From positions 21,672,760 to 21,736,759 of the forward strand of contig OY756969.1 in NCBI GenBank assembly GCA_963580455.1: a stretch of DNA of 64,000 nt, written 5' to 3'. Below the pieces are notes generated by a model. That model saw only the letters and a program-made list of their open reading frames with translations, was not told the DNA's origin and did not search any database. Numbering within the stretch: position 1 is the first letter of the stretch; every line of letters begins with the position of its first letter. The position numbers and the translations under genes were made by a program. The DNA is from Euonymus europaeus. Its lineage: Eukaryota > Streptophyta > Magnoliopsida > Celastrales > Celastraceae. Below, one piece after another: positions 43,974 to 58,145 of the stretch.

Positions 43974-44054
43974 TTGACGTTTCTTCGAAATCGTACCAAC
44001 GTATCATGAAAAAGTTGACGACTTCTCTGGTCAAACGAGGTTTTAAGAAGTCAA
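43974..44054 (+). promoter_or_regulatory. Cluster of W-box-like TTGAC elements upstream of the B120-like kinase
   Basis: TTGAC at 43974 and 44015 on the plus strand, and TTGACC (44034-44029) and TTGACT (44054-44049) on the minus strand, all within 81 bp and 158-238 bp before the start codon. TTGACC/T is the core WRKY-factor site. Chance occurrence of single copies is common; the clustering is what suggests function. Confidence 0.4.
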
Positions 44055-44211
44055 AATTCGCAGCCTCGCTGCACGCAGACAATACCAAAACTTATTAGCC
44101 AACCTGATTATTCTTTCTTCTTGTTCTTCTTTCGTTTGTAGATCTTTTTCTTTCAGTTCCTCTGAATTCCTGTTTGTCTTTTGGAGGGTACTGTAGATTG
44201 TAGAATTGGCC

Positions 44212-47883
<3,672 letters not shown>

Positions 47884-48425
47884 ATTTGGTTCAGAGAAAT
47901 ATGAATATATAGAAGATTGGTTTTCATTAACTGGTGTTTCAGTTCCAAGTTTCAGAAATTACAGAATGAGCAGCAACTGAGTTGATGCAGAGAGTCTCAA
48001 ATCATACGAAGAAATCATCATAGAAATCATGTAAGATGGAAACCGGGAGTTTGCATTGTATAGTTGTTTGAAAAGAACAAAAGGAAGAAAGATAGGCAGA
48101 GCATGACTTGAGACTTTACAGACGATGTTTGTTCACATTTGTACATGACCACCTCTTAGTAAAAAATCATTGTTTAGAAGACTTTCTATAATTGTTTTTT
48201 CTTCATTTTAATTATTAACTTTCCATAAACGTTTGAAATTTGACATTTGACATTTGACATTTCAATGAAAGGTTGGCGACAACAACCCACTAATAAGACT
48301 CGACAGAATGTGGGAATGTCTCTTCTTCTCTCCCATCAAACCACACCAAATCTCTTCAACATGAACACACCAAAACATCTTAATTACCCAGAACTTTTGA
48401 GAGAGGAAAAGTCCCTTGTCGAAGA

Positions 48426-51400
48426 ATGATAACCGAAACAAGGTTGTTCGTTGCTTTTTTCACTCTCTTCCCCTTCATTGTCATCTCAACAGACACCTTA
48501 ACAGCAACCCAATCACTCACAAATAACCAAACTCTTGTCTCTGCAAGTGGGGTTTTTGTGTTTGGATTCTTCACACCAGGCGATTCAAGGAAATTTTACT
48601 TGGGTATTTGGTACAAGACCATTCAAGTCAAGACAGTCGTTTGGGTTGCTAACAGAGATAACCCACTCAAAAACCCTTCTGCAACTCTCAAGATCAACAA
48701 CCAAGGGCTCCTTCTTGTTGATGAAGCAGATAATCTCGTTTGGTCGCCAAATAAAACCAAAATCAAGGATGATAATCCAGTTTTACAGTTATTAGATACA
48801 GCAAATCTTGTTATAAGAGAAGCAAACAACAATGATCCAGATGGGTATTTATGGCAGAGCTTTGATTACCCAACTCATACTCTCTTACCATCAGCGAAGC
48901 TAGGTTGGGATCTTAATAACGGTTTGAACAGGTACTTAAGTTCATGGAGAAGCAGTGACGATCCCGCCTCTGGTGATTTCTCTTATAAGGTAAACTATCA
49001 TGGATTCCCAGAATTGTTTTTGTGGAACAGAGAGGTTCGAAGGTTTCGGAGCGGGCCGTGGAATGGCTTGAGATTCAGTGGTGGACCAGATATGAATCGT
49101 TTTCATTACATCAACTTCACTTTCGTGACTAATCAAGATGAGGTTTTCTACAGTTTTGAAATAACAATTAAGAGTTTGTTTTCAAGGTTAGTCATCACTC
49201 CATTTGGGGAAATACAAAGATTGACATGGATTGAAAGCAAGAAAGAATGGTCAAATTTCTGGTACGCGCCCAAAGATCAATGCGACTATTACAATGAGTG
49301 TGGTCCGTATGGTATCTGTGATTCAGATTCCTCTCCAGTCTGTAAGTGTACAAGAGGGTTTGAGCCTAAAAACCCGACAGCATGGAATTTGAGAGATGGG
49401 TCCGGTGGGTGTGTAAGGAAAACAGAGTTGGAGTGTGTTAAAGATAAGTTCTTGCATCTGAAGAACATGAAGTTGCCTGAGAGTACTAATTCATTTGTGG
49501 ATGCGAATATGAGCCTTGAGCAATGTGAATATTTGTGTTCCAGGAATTGTTCTTGTACAGCTTATGCTAATACTAATATTACCAATGGAGGCACAGGTTG
49601 TGTTATTTGGACAAGTGATCTCTTGGACATGAGACAATTTACAGATGGTCAAGATCTCTATATTAGATTAGCATCTTCTGATCTAGGTACATTTATATCT
49701 CTGTCTCTACATTTTAGTTTCCTCTGTTTTTTTCTGTTTCCCTAATGGGAAAAAATCACTAAAAGAGAAACTTGGGGTTTCTTTTATGGGTATTTATTTT
49801 TAGGAAATCAATGTTTAGGAATACTAAATTTAAATGTTATTTACCTTAAATAATTGTGTTACAGAAAATATCAAATGAGAATAAATTACAGCACATTTAA
49901 ATGCTAGGGTTATACTTACTGTTTTTATGCTATTCTATTGATGTTCTGCGGCTTAAAAGTTCTGAATTCACACTATAGAGACTTGTGAAATTCAATTTGG
50001 AACATTTGAAGATAGATGTGAACTGAATTGATGACCAATTTGTACATTTCAGATGATGGAAAGAACATACATCTTGTGTTAATTGGTGTTGCAGTTGGTA
50101 GTGGAATTTTAATATTAGTGCTGGCTGGGTATTTTGCATGGAAGAGGAAGGGAGAAACTGACAAAAAAGGTAACATAAACATGGCATTATATCCATTATT
50201 GGAATTGAACATCTAAGTGAGTTGTGCAGAGAGTCATCCTCTTGTGTTTCTGTATATGAATCAGGTGCAGCTGTAAAAAGCGAAGATATTCTATTAAGAG
50301 TAATCTCGAGCATGAAGAATGCTGATGATTGGGAACTGCCCTTGTTTGATTTTGGTGCTCTATCAACGGCTACTAATAACTTTGCTGATGAAAATAAACT
50401 GGGACAAGGCGGATTTGGTTGTGTTTACAAGGTGAATATTGTCCATTCACTCAAAACCCAAATGCACTAAAGCACTAATATCTGTGGGAAAATCCTGATA
50501 AAACAATGTCGCAACGCCAGGGTAGGTTGATAGAAGGTCAAGAAATAGCAGTGAAGAGGCTGTCAAAGGACTCTGGACAAGGAACAGAAGAATTCAAGAA
50601 CGAGGTCAGGTCAATAGCCAGGCTTCAACATAGAAATTTGGTTCGCTTGCTTGGTTGCTGCATTGAGATTGATGAGAAGATTCTGATTTACGAGTACATG
50701 GAGCACAGAAGCCTTGATTCTGTCATATTCAGTTAGTTCGTCTTAGTTTTCTTCGGTGTTTTTATACTTTGGTAAAGTTCTACTGGCATTCATTCGTTTG
50801 AAATGCTGTTCCAGGTCAATCAAGGAGCGCCTTATTGAATTGGCCAAGGCGCTTCAATGTCATTTGTGGTATTGCTCGAGGACTTCTGTATCTTCACCAG
50901 GATTCGAGATTCAGAATCATCCACAGGGATCTCAAAGCAAGCAATGTTCTACTTGATGGAGATATGAACCCCAAAATATCAGATTTTGGCATTGCTAAAA
51001 TTTTCGGCGGAGATCAAATGGAAGGAAATACCAAGAGAGTCATTGGCACGTAGTAAGTATCATAAACCAGTTTTGTATTTGTGTGGAGATCGACAACAGT
51101 TCACTAAGCTTTTGTTTTTTGTTCATGTTGGTGACATGCAGTGGATATATGTCTCCTGAGTATGCAATGGATGGTCTCTTCTCTGTGAAGTCTGACGTTT
51201 TCAGCTTTGGAGTTCTCATTTTGGAGATCGCAAGTGGAGAGAAAACCCGGTTGTTTTATCATGCAAACAGTGGACTAAATCTTCTTGGATATGTAAGTAC
51301 AAGTGAACAACTGAAAAATCTTCAATTGATCATTATTTTCCAGTCCTTTTAGTCGGTCTACATGATTGCAACATTATTGGCCAAAACCTAAACTGTGACA

Positions 51401-51720
51401 TATTGCAGGCCTGGGGACTATGGAGAGAAGGAAAGGGACTGGAACTGATAGATCAATCAGTGGGTGAATCATATTCCCCAAATGAAGTTTTAAGGTGCAT
51501 ACAGGTTGCTCTGTTATGTGTCCAAGAGCGAGCTGAAGACAGGCCAACCATGTCATCTGTGGTCTTGATGTTGAGCAGTGAAACTGCAACTATGTCCCAG
51601 CCTAAAAAGCCCGGGTTCTGTCTTGGTAGTAATCCTATTGAATCTAGTCCATCTTCGTGTAAGCAAGATGAATCATGCACAGTGAATCAAATGACAGTCA
51701 CAGTGCTTGATCCTAGATAG
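48426..51720 (+). CDS. G-type lectin S-receptor-like Ser/Thr kinase, SD1-8-like, copy 1
   Basis: A complete seven-exon gene: 48426-49686, 50053-50169, 50265-50431, 50521-50731, 50815-51052, 51142-51292 and 51409-51720, all GT-AG, giving 818 residues. Signal peptide, then B-lectin ([25 protein letters not shown]), S-locus domain ([17 protein letters not shown]), PAN-type cysteines ([20 protein letters not shown]), a membrane helix in exon 2 ([18 protein letters not shown]) and a kinase. [30 protein letters not shown] and DFGIAK are intact, so it should be active at the plasma membrane. Exon phases match the B120-like gene, the standard layout of this family. The gene at 58146-61460 is a near-identical duplicate. 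Confidence 0.93.
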
Positions 51721-52650
51721 TGTAAGATTAATCCTTATAATTTGAACCCTAAAAGTGATCCCAAAAATTAGAATCTCGTTTTAGAATTCCACTCTATATG
51801 TGTGTGTGTATATATGATTACAGCTACGGCCTAACTGCCATGGACAAGAAGGAACTCTCACGAATCACATTACATGATGAATTGATGATTATGGTAATGA
51901 AAAGCAAAGAAAATAGACTCCCCACACGTATGTTGTGTTCTAATTCAGCCTAGCTTCTGCAAAATTTCAGTTGAGGCTGACATAAATTAACTAGCTATGT
52001 TTAAGAGAGGAAGCATGTTTTGCTGGGCCTTCTGCATTCTTAGCCTGAACTCAATCTCATTATTACAATTTGGGATATTGATCTACATTCAATTATGGAA
52101 TAGCTGCTACTGTTGCATGCCAAAATGGCTTTTGTAACCTTTTGGGGATGTTGTTATCGGTGGCTGTTGTGCCCCCAGTAGAGCAGAGCTTGTAGAATCT
52201 CATTCTACGGTTTTACTCTATCACAAGTGAGAATTTTAATAAATTTATAAGGTGCCATCTTCTTTCATAAAATAAAAAAATAAAATAGCACAAATATCTT
52301 AGGGTTCTTCTTTCCCTTTCATGGCTTTAAGAGTTTTAAGATATGAAACGCATTTGCATGAGTAAGTAAATATCAAATTTGCCTCCTTAAGTTTTCGTCC
52401 AATTTTTAAGACAAAGTAATCATGATACGACTACTGGCCAGTCAAGAACAACTGAACAACCAAGCTCGGCAATTGGCCATTCCAGTTGCAATTAAATTAG
52501 ATCAGATAGAGAGACTTGGTTCTTACATTAGGTTCTCCTTTAGTTTTTTTCCCCTTGGGGGTAAGAACTCCGCTTTGCTTTAGGGGTTTGGCCTGCAAGA
52601 CAGCAAAATAGTTCCCCCCAGTTGGTTAGTGAATATTTCCTTAAAAGTAC
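51721..52650. other. Intergenic spacer downstream of SD1-8-like copy 1
   Basis: 3' UTR and spacer. No gene recognised. Confidence 0.45.
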
Positions 52651-52654
52651 CAAG

Positions 52655-53265
52655 CACAATGTTAAGGTTTCAGTTGAAGTGGGATGGATTCGAGGAGCAG
52701 TTTAGGTGAGATGAAGATGCAAAGCAATGGCGGATGGTGCAATCACAGCCTGCAAATGAATGTGAAATCTATAATTATTGTGGAAATTTTAGCATGCGTT
52801 TGTTTCACATCTCGCACAGCTTAAACCTGTGGGGTCCATATAAAATGTTGTGTCAATCAAACACCATATTTTGACCCATAACTTTAGGTTGTGCAAAATG
52901 AAATGTTGTCATCTCATAGTTTTCAGAGTTTAAAGCTGTGATACCCACCGTATTTTATAACCATATTACATAATTGTTCCTCCGTATCGTAAAAGTTTTC
53001 AATTATTTTTTATTACTTTTTTTTTAATTTTATCTACAAAATTAATCTAACAGAAAAATGAATTAAATACTCCATAACATTTTATAGCTTAAAGTTGTTG
53101 GCTTCACAGCTTTTTACACAACATTTTTTATAACTTTAAGCACAACATTTTTGACAGTTTAAAACTATAAAAATCATGAAACAAACTGACATTTAGTTCT
53201 TGGAGTGTGTTTGATTCTCTTAAATGTAGATATATGTCTGGGTTTGAGCCAATGCATCTAGGGGC
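52655..53265 (+). pseudogene. B120-like kinase fragment, split by a MITE
   Basis: 52661-52793 closely matches part of exon 1 of the intact B120-like gene (45000-45133; QSQPANECEIYNYCGNFS), but with an in-frame TGA where the intact gene has Trp (LRWDEG). 53199-53265 continues the same exon (from 45137 on: SVFDS, GFEP). The two halves are separated by the MITE at about 52794-53190. Nothing else of the S-domain or kinase remains nearby. Confidence 0.85.
52794..53190. mobile_element. hAT-like MITE inserted in the kinase fragment
   Basis: The ends GTTTGTTTCA (left) and TGAAACAAAC (right) are inverted. The flanking host sequence is ATTTTAG before and ATTTAG after, a probable target duplication, because the intact homologue has this motif once. 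The arms also share AGCTTTAAA-like sequence in both orientations. Non-coding. Confidence 0.7.
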
Positions 53266-53339
53266 TCCAAATTTTTTTAGTACTAATGGTTATTATGTAT
53301 GCATATATATTAGTTTTTACATCCTGTTTCTATTTTTCT

Positions 53340-53415
53340 ATCATGTGGTCCAACGGTAAACTGACCTTTTTACATATTAGAAGATAGCGGTTCAATCCCT
53401 CACACATGCAACGTT
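53340..53415 (+). repeat. tRNA-like promoter boxes, possible SINE fragment
   Basis: TGGTCCAACGG (53346-53356) resembles an RNA polymerase III A box, and GGTTCAATCCC (53389-53399) a B box, at tRNA-like spacing. I see no tRNA cloverleaf, so this is more likely the head of a tRNA-derived SINE than a tRNA gene. Confidence 0.4.
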
Positions 53416-54390
53416 TCTTTCAATTTTTTTGATTTTTTTATCATAAAATTGGGCCTAATTCCTGGTCCAAACTCTACCTACAAGGCCCACTTAAGCTATT
53501 GTCCTAATTTTGAAAATCGAAAGTCAAAACAATGACAATCTCTTCCTCTAGCAACACTGCGGTTGAGGCCTTGAGGATTGACCGGGTGAGGGCTTGAAGC
53601 TTTTGGGCAGTGGGCTCTGCGGCTATGCTTTGGCACTGGCAGCGCCTTCAATTAATTCTTTAGTTCAATTCAGCGACAGTAAGGTGATTTCGTATCCGCT
53701 TCCCGGTCCATCTTCAATCTTCAGTTGTGCAACTTGTGTTGGTGTTACTATTACCTGTGTTTAATTGTTTGTGTTTATGTGTTGATTGTTAATTTCATAT
53801 TTTATTATTTGTTATTGATAATCAATTTATTAATTTAATCCTAGAGAGTAGCTAAAAGTAGAGGCGAAGCTATAGCCAGGGGGTCAGCTAACCCCTTCAA
53901 AAAAAAAAACTTAATTATAAGTAAATTTTAAATAAACCACCTAAATTTTCATTTTAACTCTATATAAAATTAGAAAATACTCTTTTACTCCTTATTTATT
54001 TTCTTAAATGAATGTTCTTAGTGAAATTGAAAATGAAGTTATCATTCAATGCTTTCAATCTATGAAATCTCTTCTAGAGCAATTGTAATTGAACTAGATA
54101 TTTTGTAATGTTCAACTATATTGGTTTAGAATTGTTATTTTTAAAGTCAATCTGATTGGGTATTGGATAAGTTTACTAGATAATTAGTAATTATCTATTT
54201 GCCATATAAATACCACAAAAAAATTCCGGGAACAGCCCCTGCTAACTTAATTATGGCTGAACGTCTTGATAAATTTATGCCTAGTAAACAAAATGTGTTA
54301 ACTATTTTAGATGCAAAATCATTTTAGGAGGGCCCATATGCAGAGTTCGCCCAGGACCCCCAAAATATCAGGAACGCCACTGATCCGGAT
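53416..54390. other. Intergenic region with hAT-like debris
   Basis: No gene. About 53860-54385 has GTAGAGGCGAAGC at one end and GGAACGCCACTG at the other, the CAGWGGCG type of hAT terminus, with no transposase open frame. The limits are weak. Confidence 0.35.
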
Positions 54391-54394
54391 TCAA

Positions 54395-54970
54395 ATGTAC
54401 AAATATCTCATAAAATATCATATATCCTTCTACCTAGACCCGAATATTTGCCATCCTTGACCATTATTCAAGTTGATATGGTACACTTTTAACAGTCTAT
54501 TATAGGAATTTCCATTAGAGTTGCTCTAAATTAGTCCCTGGTTTCCAAAAGTTAGAGTTCGATTAAAAAAAAAAGAGAGTCAACCCTCCAAGACTTGACA
54601 GAATGTGTGAATGTCCTTGCTTCTCTTCCTATCAAACCACACCAAATGTCTTCATCATAGAAATAATGTAAAATGGGATTTGTTCGATGAGATGGAAACA
54701 GGGAGTATGCATTGTATATTAGTTTGGAAAGAACAAAAAGAAGAAAGATAGGCAGTACGACTTGAGACTTCTAACATGTCAGAGAAGAGAAAACAGACAC
54801 GGTTTGTTCACATTTGTACATGACCCACACTATGTGTAAAAAAGCATGGTTTAGACTTTAGAGTCCTATAATTGTTTTTTCTTTGTCTTGTTTAATTAAA
54901 ATACTAAATTTCCATAAATGTTTTCAAACTCGACATTTGAATGAAAGGTAGGCGACAGCCCACCGAGAAG
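54395..54970 (+). repeat. Duplicated receptor-kinase intergenic sequence
   Basis: 54590-54655 matches the 5' leader of SD1-8-like copy 1 (GACAGAATGTG, CTATCAAACCACACCAAATG). 54660-54970 matches the 3' flank of the B120-like gene (48010-48290: GGAAAGAACAAAA, AAAGATAGGCAG, TTTGTTCACATTTGTACATG, AATGAAAGGT-GGCGAC). 54395-54650 is also copied at about 56545-56760. These are the non-coding scars of a duplicated gene pair. Confidence 0.75.
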
Positions 54971-55204
54971 AAGAATCCCATGTCACGAACAAACCAAGGG
55001 TTAGTCTAGGGTGGCAAAATTATATATGATCCGGATTACTGATTTGTTCGATTTAGATTAAATCAAGGTTAGACATAAATTATATGCTTGAAATTCGAGA
55101 GCAAACACAAGTATTTTGTCTGATTTAAAATTGAGTTAGGATCTAAACAAAAAAATATTGTTCAATTTAGTTGTCTAGACCCAAATTCGGATTAGATTGT
55201 TATC

Positions 55205-56465
55205 GGGTTAATATCACTTTTGATAACTGAAAAATGAGTCATGTTCAATTTCGTCATCAAAAGTCAAAAATTTGCAATTCGGTAATCTAAAGTGTAAATT
55301 TGTGTCAAATAGCACACTCGGGCAGTTTGGGTAGATTATTTATTTGTCCACGTGGCAGGTTGCCCGCTTAAATAGAATATTGACATGAAATTATTTTTTT
55401 CTTCAAAATAACAAAAATAGATGGAAAGAAGTTAGCCATACACCTGTAATAAGAAAAGAAAAACTAATTAACAATTGTTTAACACAAAATAATAAATAAT
55501 AAATTTCAAAGAAATTGATTGTCGACTGAAGAGGATCCCACCCCGTCTTCCTACCTCTTGGATTCACCTTCCTTCACTTACAAAGAGAGAGGAAATGGAA
55601 GGATTTCTTCGAGGGCTAACCGAGCAAGTAATGAAGAAGCAGGATGAGTTACAGTCGAGATTCTTGGAAACGATAGTGAAACGCAAACACGATTATATTG
55701 TAAGAGAAGAGACATGGAGGATGCAAGAACTGTCAAGAATCAATAGACAACATGAGATTTTAGTCCAAGAAAGATCAGCCGCAGCTGCCAAAGATGCACA
55801 GTAATTGCATTCTTACACCAACAGTCCGGATCACAACCATAGGCATTTCATCAAACACTTTGCAATCAAGAAAAATCATTACCATCACCACCACCACCAT
55901 CTCCTCTTCCGGCTCCAACACATCAACACCAATTGCCACCGCCACCCTCTGTGAATTTCAACACAACAAAAAGGGTTGATACTGGAGAGGATAATAGCAA
56001 CATTGCTGCAGCTTTAACGTCTTCTAGATGGCCAAAATCAGAAGTTGAAGCTGTAATTAGTAAGCGAACCAGTCTTTGAGCTAAAGTGCCAAGAAAACGG
56101 GCCGAAAAGGCCATTCTGGGTTGTTGAGATGGAGAGGGAGATTTGGGATGACATGCGATGTAATTGGGACGGCGGTAGAAATGGAGATGGGGGCTAGGGC
56201 TGCTAGGTTTTTTTAATTTTATTTTAAAAATTTATTATTATTATTTTCATTTACAAGTAGACTTAAGTTTTTTAATTAGTCAGTCTGCCACATAAGCAGT
56301 CATCCTGCCATGTGCACAAATAACCTGCCCAGACTGTCCAAATCTGCCCGAGTGTGCCATTTGACACAAATTTATACTTTTGATTACCGAATTGCAAGTT
56401 TTTGACTCTCGGTGATGAAGTTGAAACATGGCCCATCATTCAGTTACCAGAAGTGATATTAACCC
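55205..56465 (+). mobile_element. Complete Pack-MULE carrying a trihelix factor fragment
   Basis: Both ends read GGGTTAATATCACTT inward, and the inverted repeats run for about 170 bp (CAATTCGGTAATC, GTGTCAAATGGCACACTCGG). The 10-bp sequence GATTGTTATC flanks it exactly on both sides (55195-55204 and 56466-56475), the 9-11-bp duplication typical of Mutator-like elements. No transposase. The interior, about 0.9 kb, holds part of a GT-2-type trihelix transcription factor gene, so this is a Pack-MULE. It lies in the decayed half of the receptor-kinase duplication. Confidence 0.93.
55595..56190 (+). pseudogene. GT-2-type trihelix transcription factor fragment inside the MULE
   Basis: 55595-55804 translates to a helical, charged segment (GLTEQVMKKQDELQSRFLET, then HEILVQERSAAAAKDA) matching the coiled-coil region between the two DNA-binding domains of GTL1/DF1/GT-2 proteins, from memory. 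A frameshift at about 55800 gives an early stop; in the next frame VIAFLHQQSG and a Pro-rich linker follow. From about 56020 the second trihelix domain begins (SSRWPKSEVEAVISKRTS), and after another shift continues with CQENGPKRPFW. The first trihelix domain and the end of the second are absent. The in-frame ATG at 55595 could still give a 69-residue coiled-coil peptide. Confidence 0.85.
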
Positions 56466-56544
56466 GATTGTTATCCGATTTACTTGTTCAAATTTAAACC
56501 ACTCCGAAATATTGTCGATTAAGTACGTCAAAAAAATACAAATT

Positions 56545-56780
56545 AATCCAGATTTGCACATATAAATGTCTCATAAACATCATATATTATTTGACCTGGA
56601 CCTGAATATTTGTCACCCCTATAGTCCTTTGGTTTTTAGAAGTTGGAATTTGATTAAGGGAGAGAGAGAGAGAAAGCCAACACCAAGTGTCCCAAACTCA
56701 ACAGAAGGTGGGAATGTCCTTTCTTCTCTTCCTATCAAACCACACAAAATGTCTTCAACATGAACACACTAAAACGTCCT
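56545..56780 (+). repeat. Second copy of SD1-8-like leader sequence, split from its gene
   Basis: 56690-56780 matches the 5' leader of SD1-8-like copy 1 (48290-48385; GGGAATGTC, CTATCAAACCACAC, TCTTCAACATGAACACAC). The remainder of that leader reappears only at 58108-58145, directly before copy 2. 56545-56690 repeats 54395-54585. Confidence 0.8.
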
Positions 56781-58107
56781 ACGAAAATGCTAATCGTACA
56801 TAATTGAAATGTCCATGCCACCTAGAATTTTATTGGCATGACACCTAGAATTTTTATATTACAACAATGTAGGGAACAATTTCCTTCCCACTTCTCTCTC
56901 CTTAGTTGTGTTCATCTTCCCGGCCAAATGTGTCATATCACTCTTAACTTGGGCTAAGATATATATATTTTTTCATTACATTATCTCTCCTCATCTCCCC
57001 ATTTTCAGACATTGTTTGAGCTCGTTCTCGAGGTTTTGTGGATTCGGAATTCAGACAGGAGCTTCGTTTTTGGTAATTTTTGGACATATTAGTACATTTC
57101 AATTCCCTTCGTGAGCTTGTCCGATACAAATTTCCTAAATAGGTCAGTTGACCAACCTTCAAGAATGAAATTGATTTGTATTACAACTTTTTCTGCACTA
57201 GCTCATCTTCCAACGACAAGGGTTTTTCATTTTGCAGGGGCTTCTCGTTTCCTACATCCCCTTTATTGTTTTTTCATCCATAGATTGCACTATCATAGTG
57301 GCTCTTTGTTTCATTTTCCTACAAATAGAAGCAAACATTATGTCATCCTACTCATCCAATATAGTAATTACAGGACTTTCATAGACAATTGCATTATTTA
57401 TCATATAGAGTCAATCCACATGCATGCATTTTCTTACCTAACCCATAACAACGCCAATTTATCGCAATAAATCTCACTTCACTTTCCCATGTAACATGTT
57501 GATACAAAATTGAAACCCTAATTGTACTTAACAAATAAAAAACCTAACTCCTCAACTCAACCCATGCATTTTTCAGTGCCAAAATCAACAATATCTAGCA
57601 TTTTGCTTATCTAACATGATCTAATTAACTTTTATTCAACTAATGATTTCCAAAAGGATGAAAGAAACCCTTACTGGAGTTGGACATTGGTGAAGTTTTA
57701 AATACACTACAATGTCCAATGAGGACCAAAATGCGATAAACTTACAGTGACAAAGGTTCGTTGGCAACGTAGATTACAACGGTGCCCCGAAAGCGGTTCA
57801 GATTTGTCGGTCGGAGCTCGCGTCTCGTTCAAATGGGCATAAAGTTATTCGTGGAGGACTGAGTTTAGTGTTACTGACTCGTTTCTTAGAAGACCAAAAC
57901 GAGGTTTTTCAGTTTTGAAAGAAGAGAGACGAGAGATGACACAAACTTATACTTATCAGAGTTATTTTCTTTTACTGCTTATTTGACTTTCAAAAGTTTG
58001 CAAACTTTTGTCCCAATCATGAACTAAATCAACTTCCACCTAAATTATGGAACTTATGCACATTTCCCTTTTGTATGACTTGTATTACCGAACATGTTAA
58101 CTAGAAA
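56781..58107. mobile_element. 1.3-kb insertion in the 5' leader of SD1-8-like copy 2
   Basis: By comparison with copy 1, where the leader is continuous at 48375-48395, this whole segment is extra. I see neither clear terminal inverted repeats nor a target duplication, and no recognisable protein, so the type of insertion is unknown. It separates the old leader and promoter from the coding region. Confidence 0.6.
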
Positions 58108-58145
58108 CCTAGATCTTTTGAGAGAGGAAAAGTCCTTATTGAAGG

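Noticed and set aside
43910..44098. 62-codon frame upstream of the B120-like kinase as a small peptide or upstream ORF
   Set aside because: No signal peptide or family similarity; it overlaps the TTGAC cluster and probably lies in promoter sequence.
53340..53415. A tRNA gene
   Set aside because: A- and B-box-like motifs are present but the arms do not pair into a cloverleaf; more likely a SINE head.
57111..57470. 119-codon plus-strand frame within the 1.3-kb insertion upstream of SD1-8-like copy 2
   Set aside because: No domain, no splice context and no homologue I recognise.
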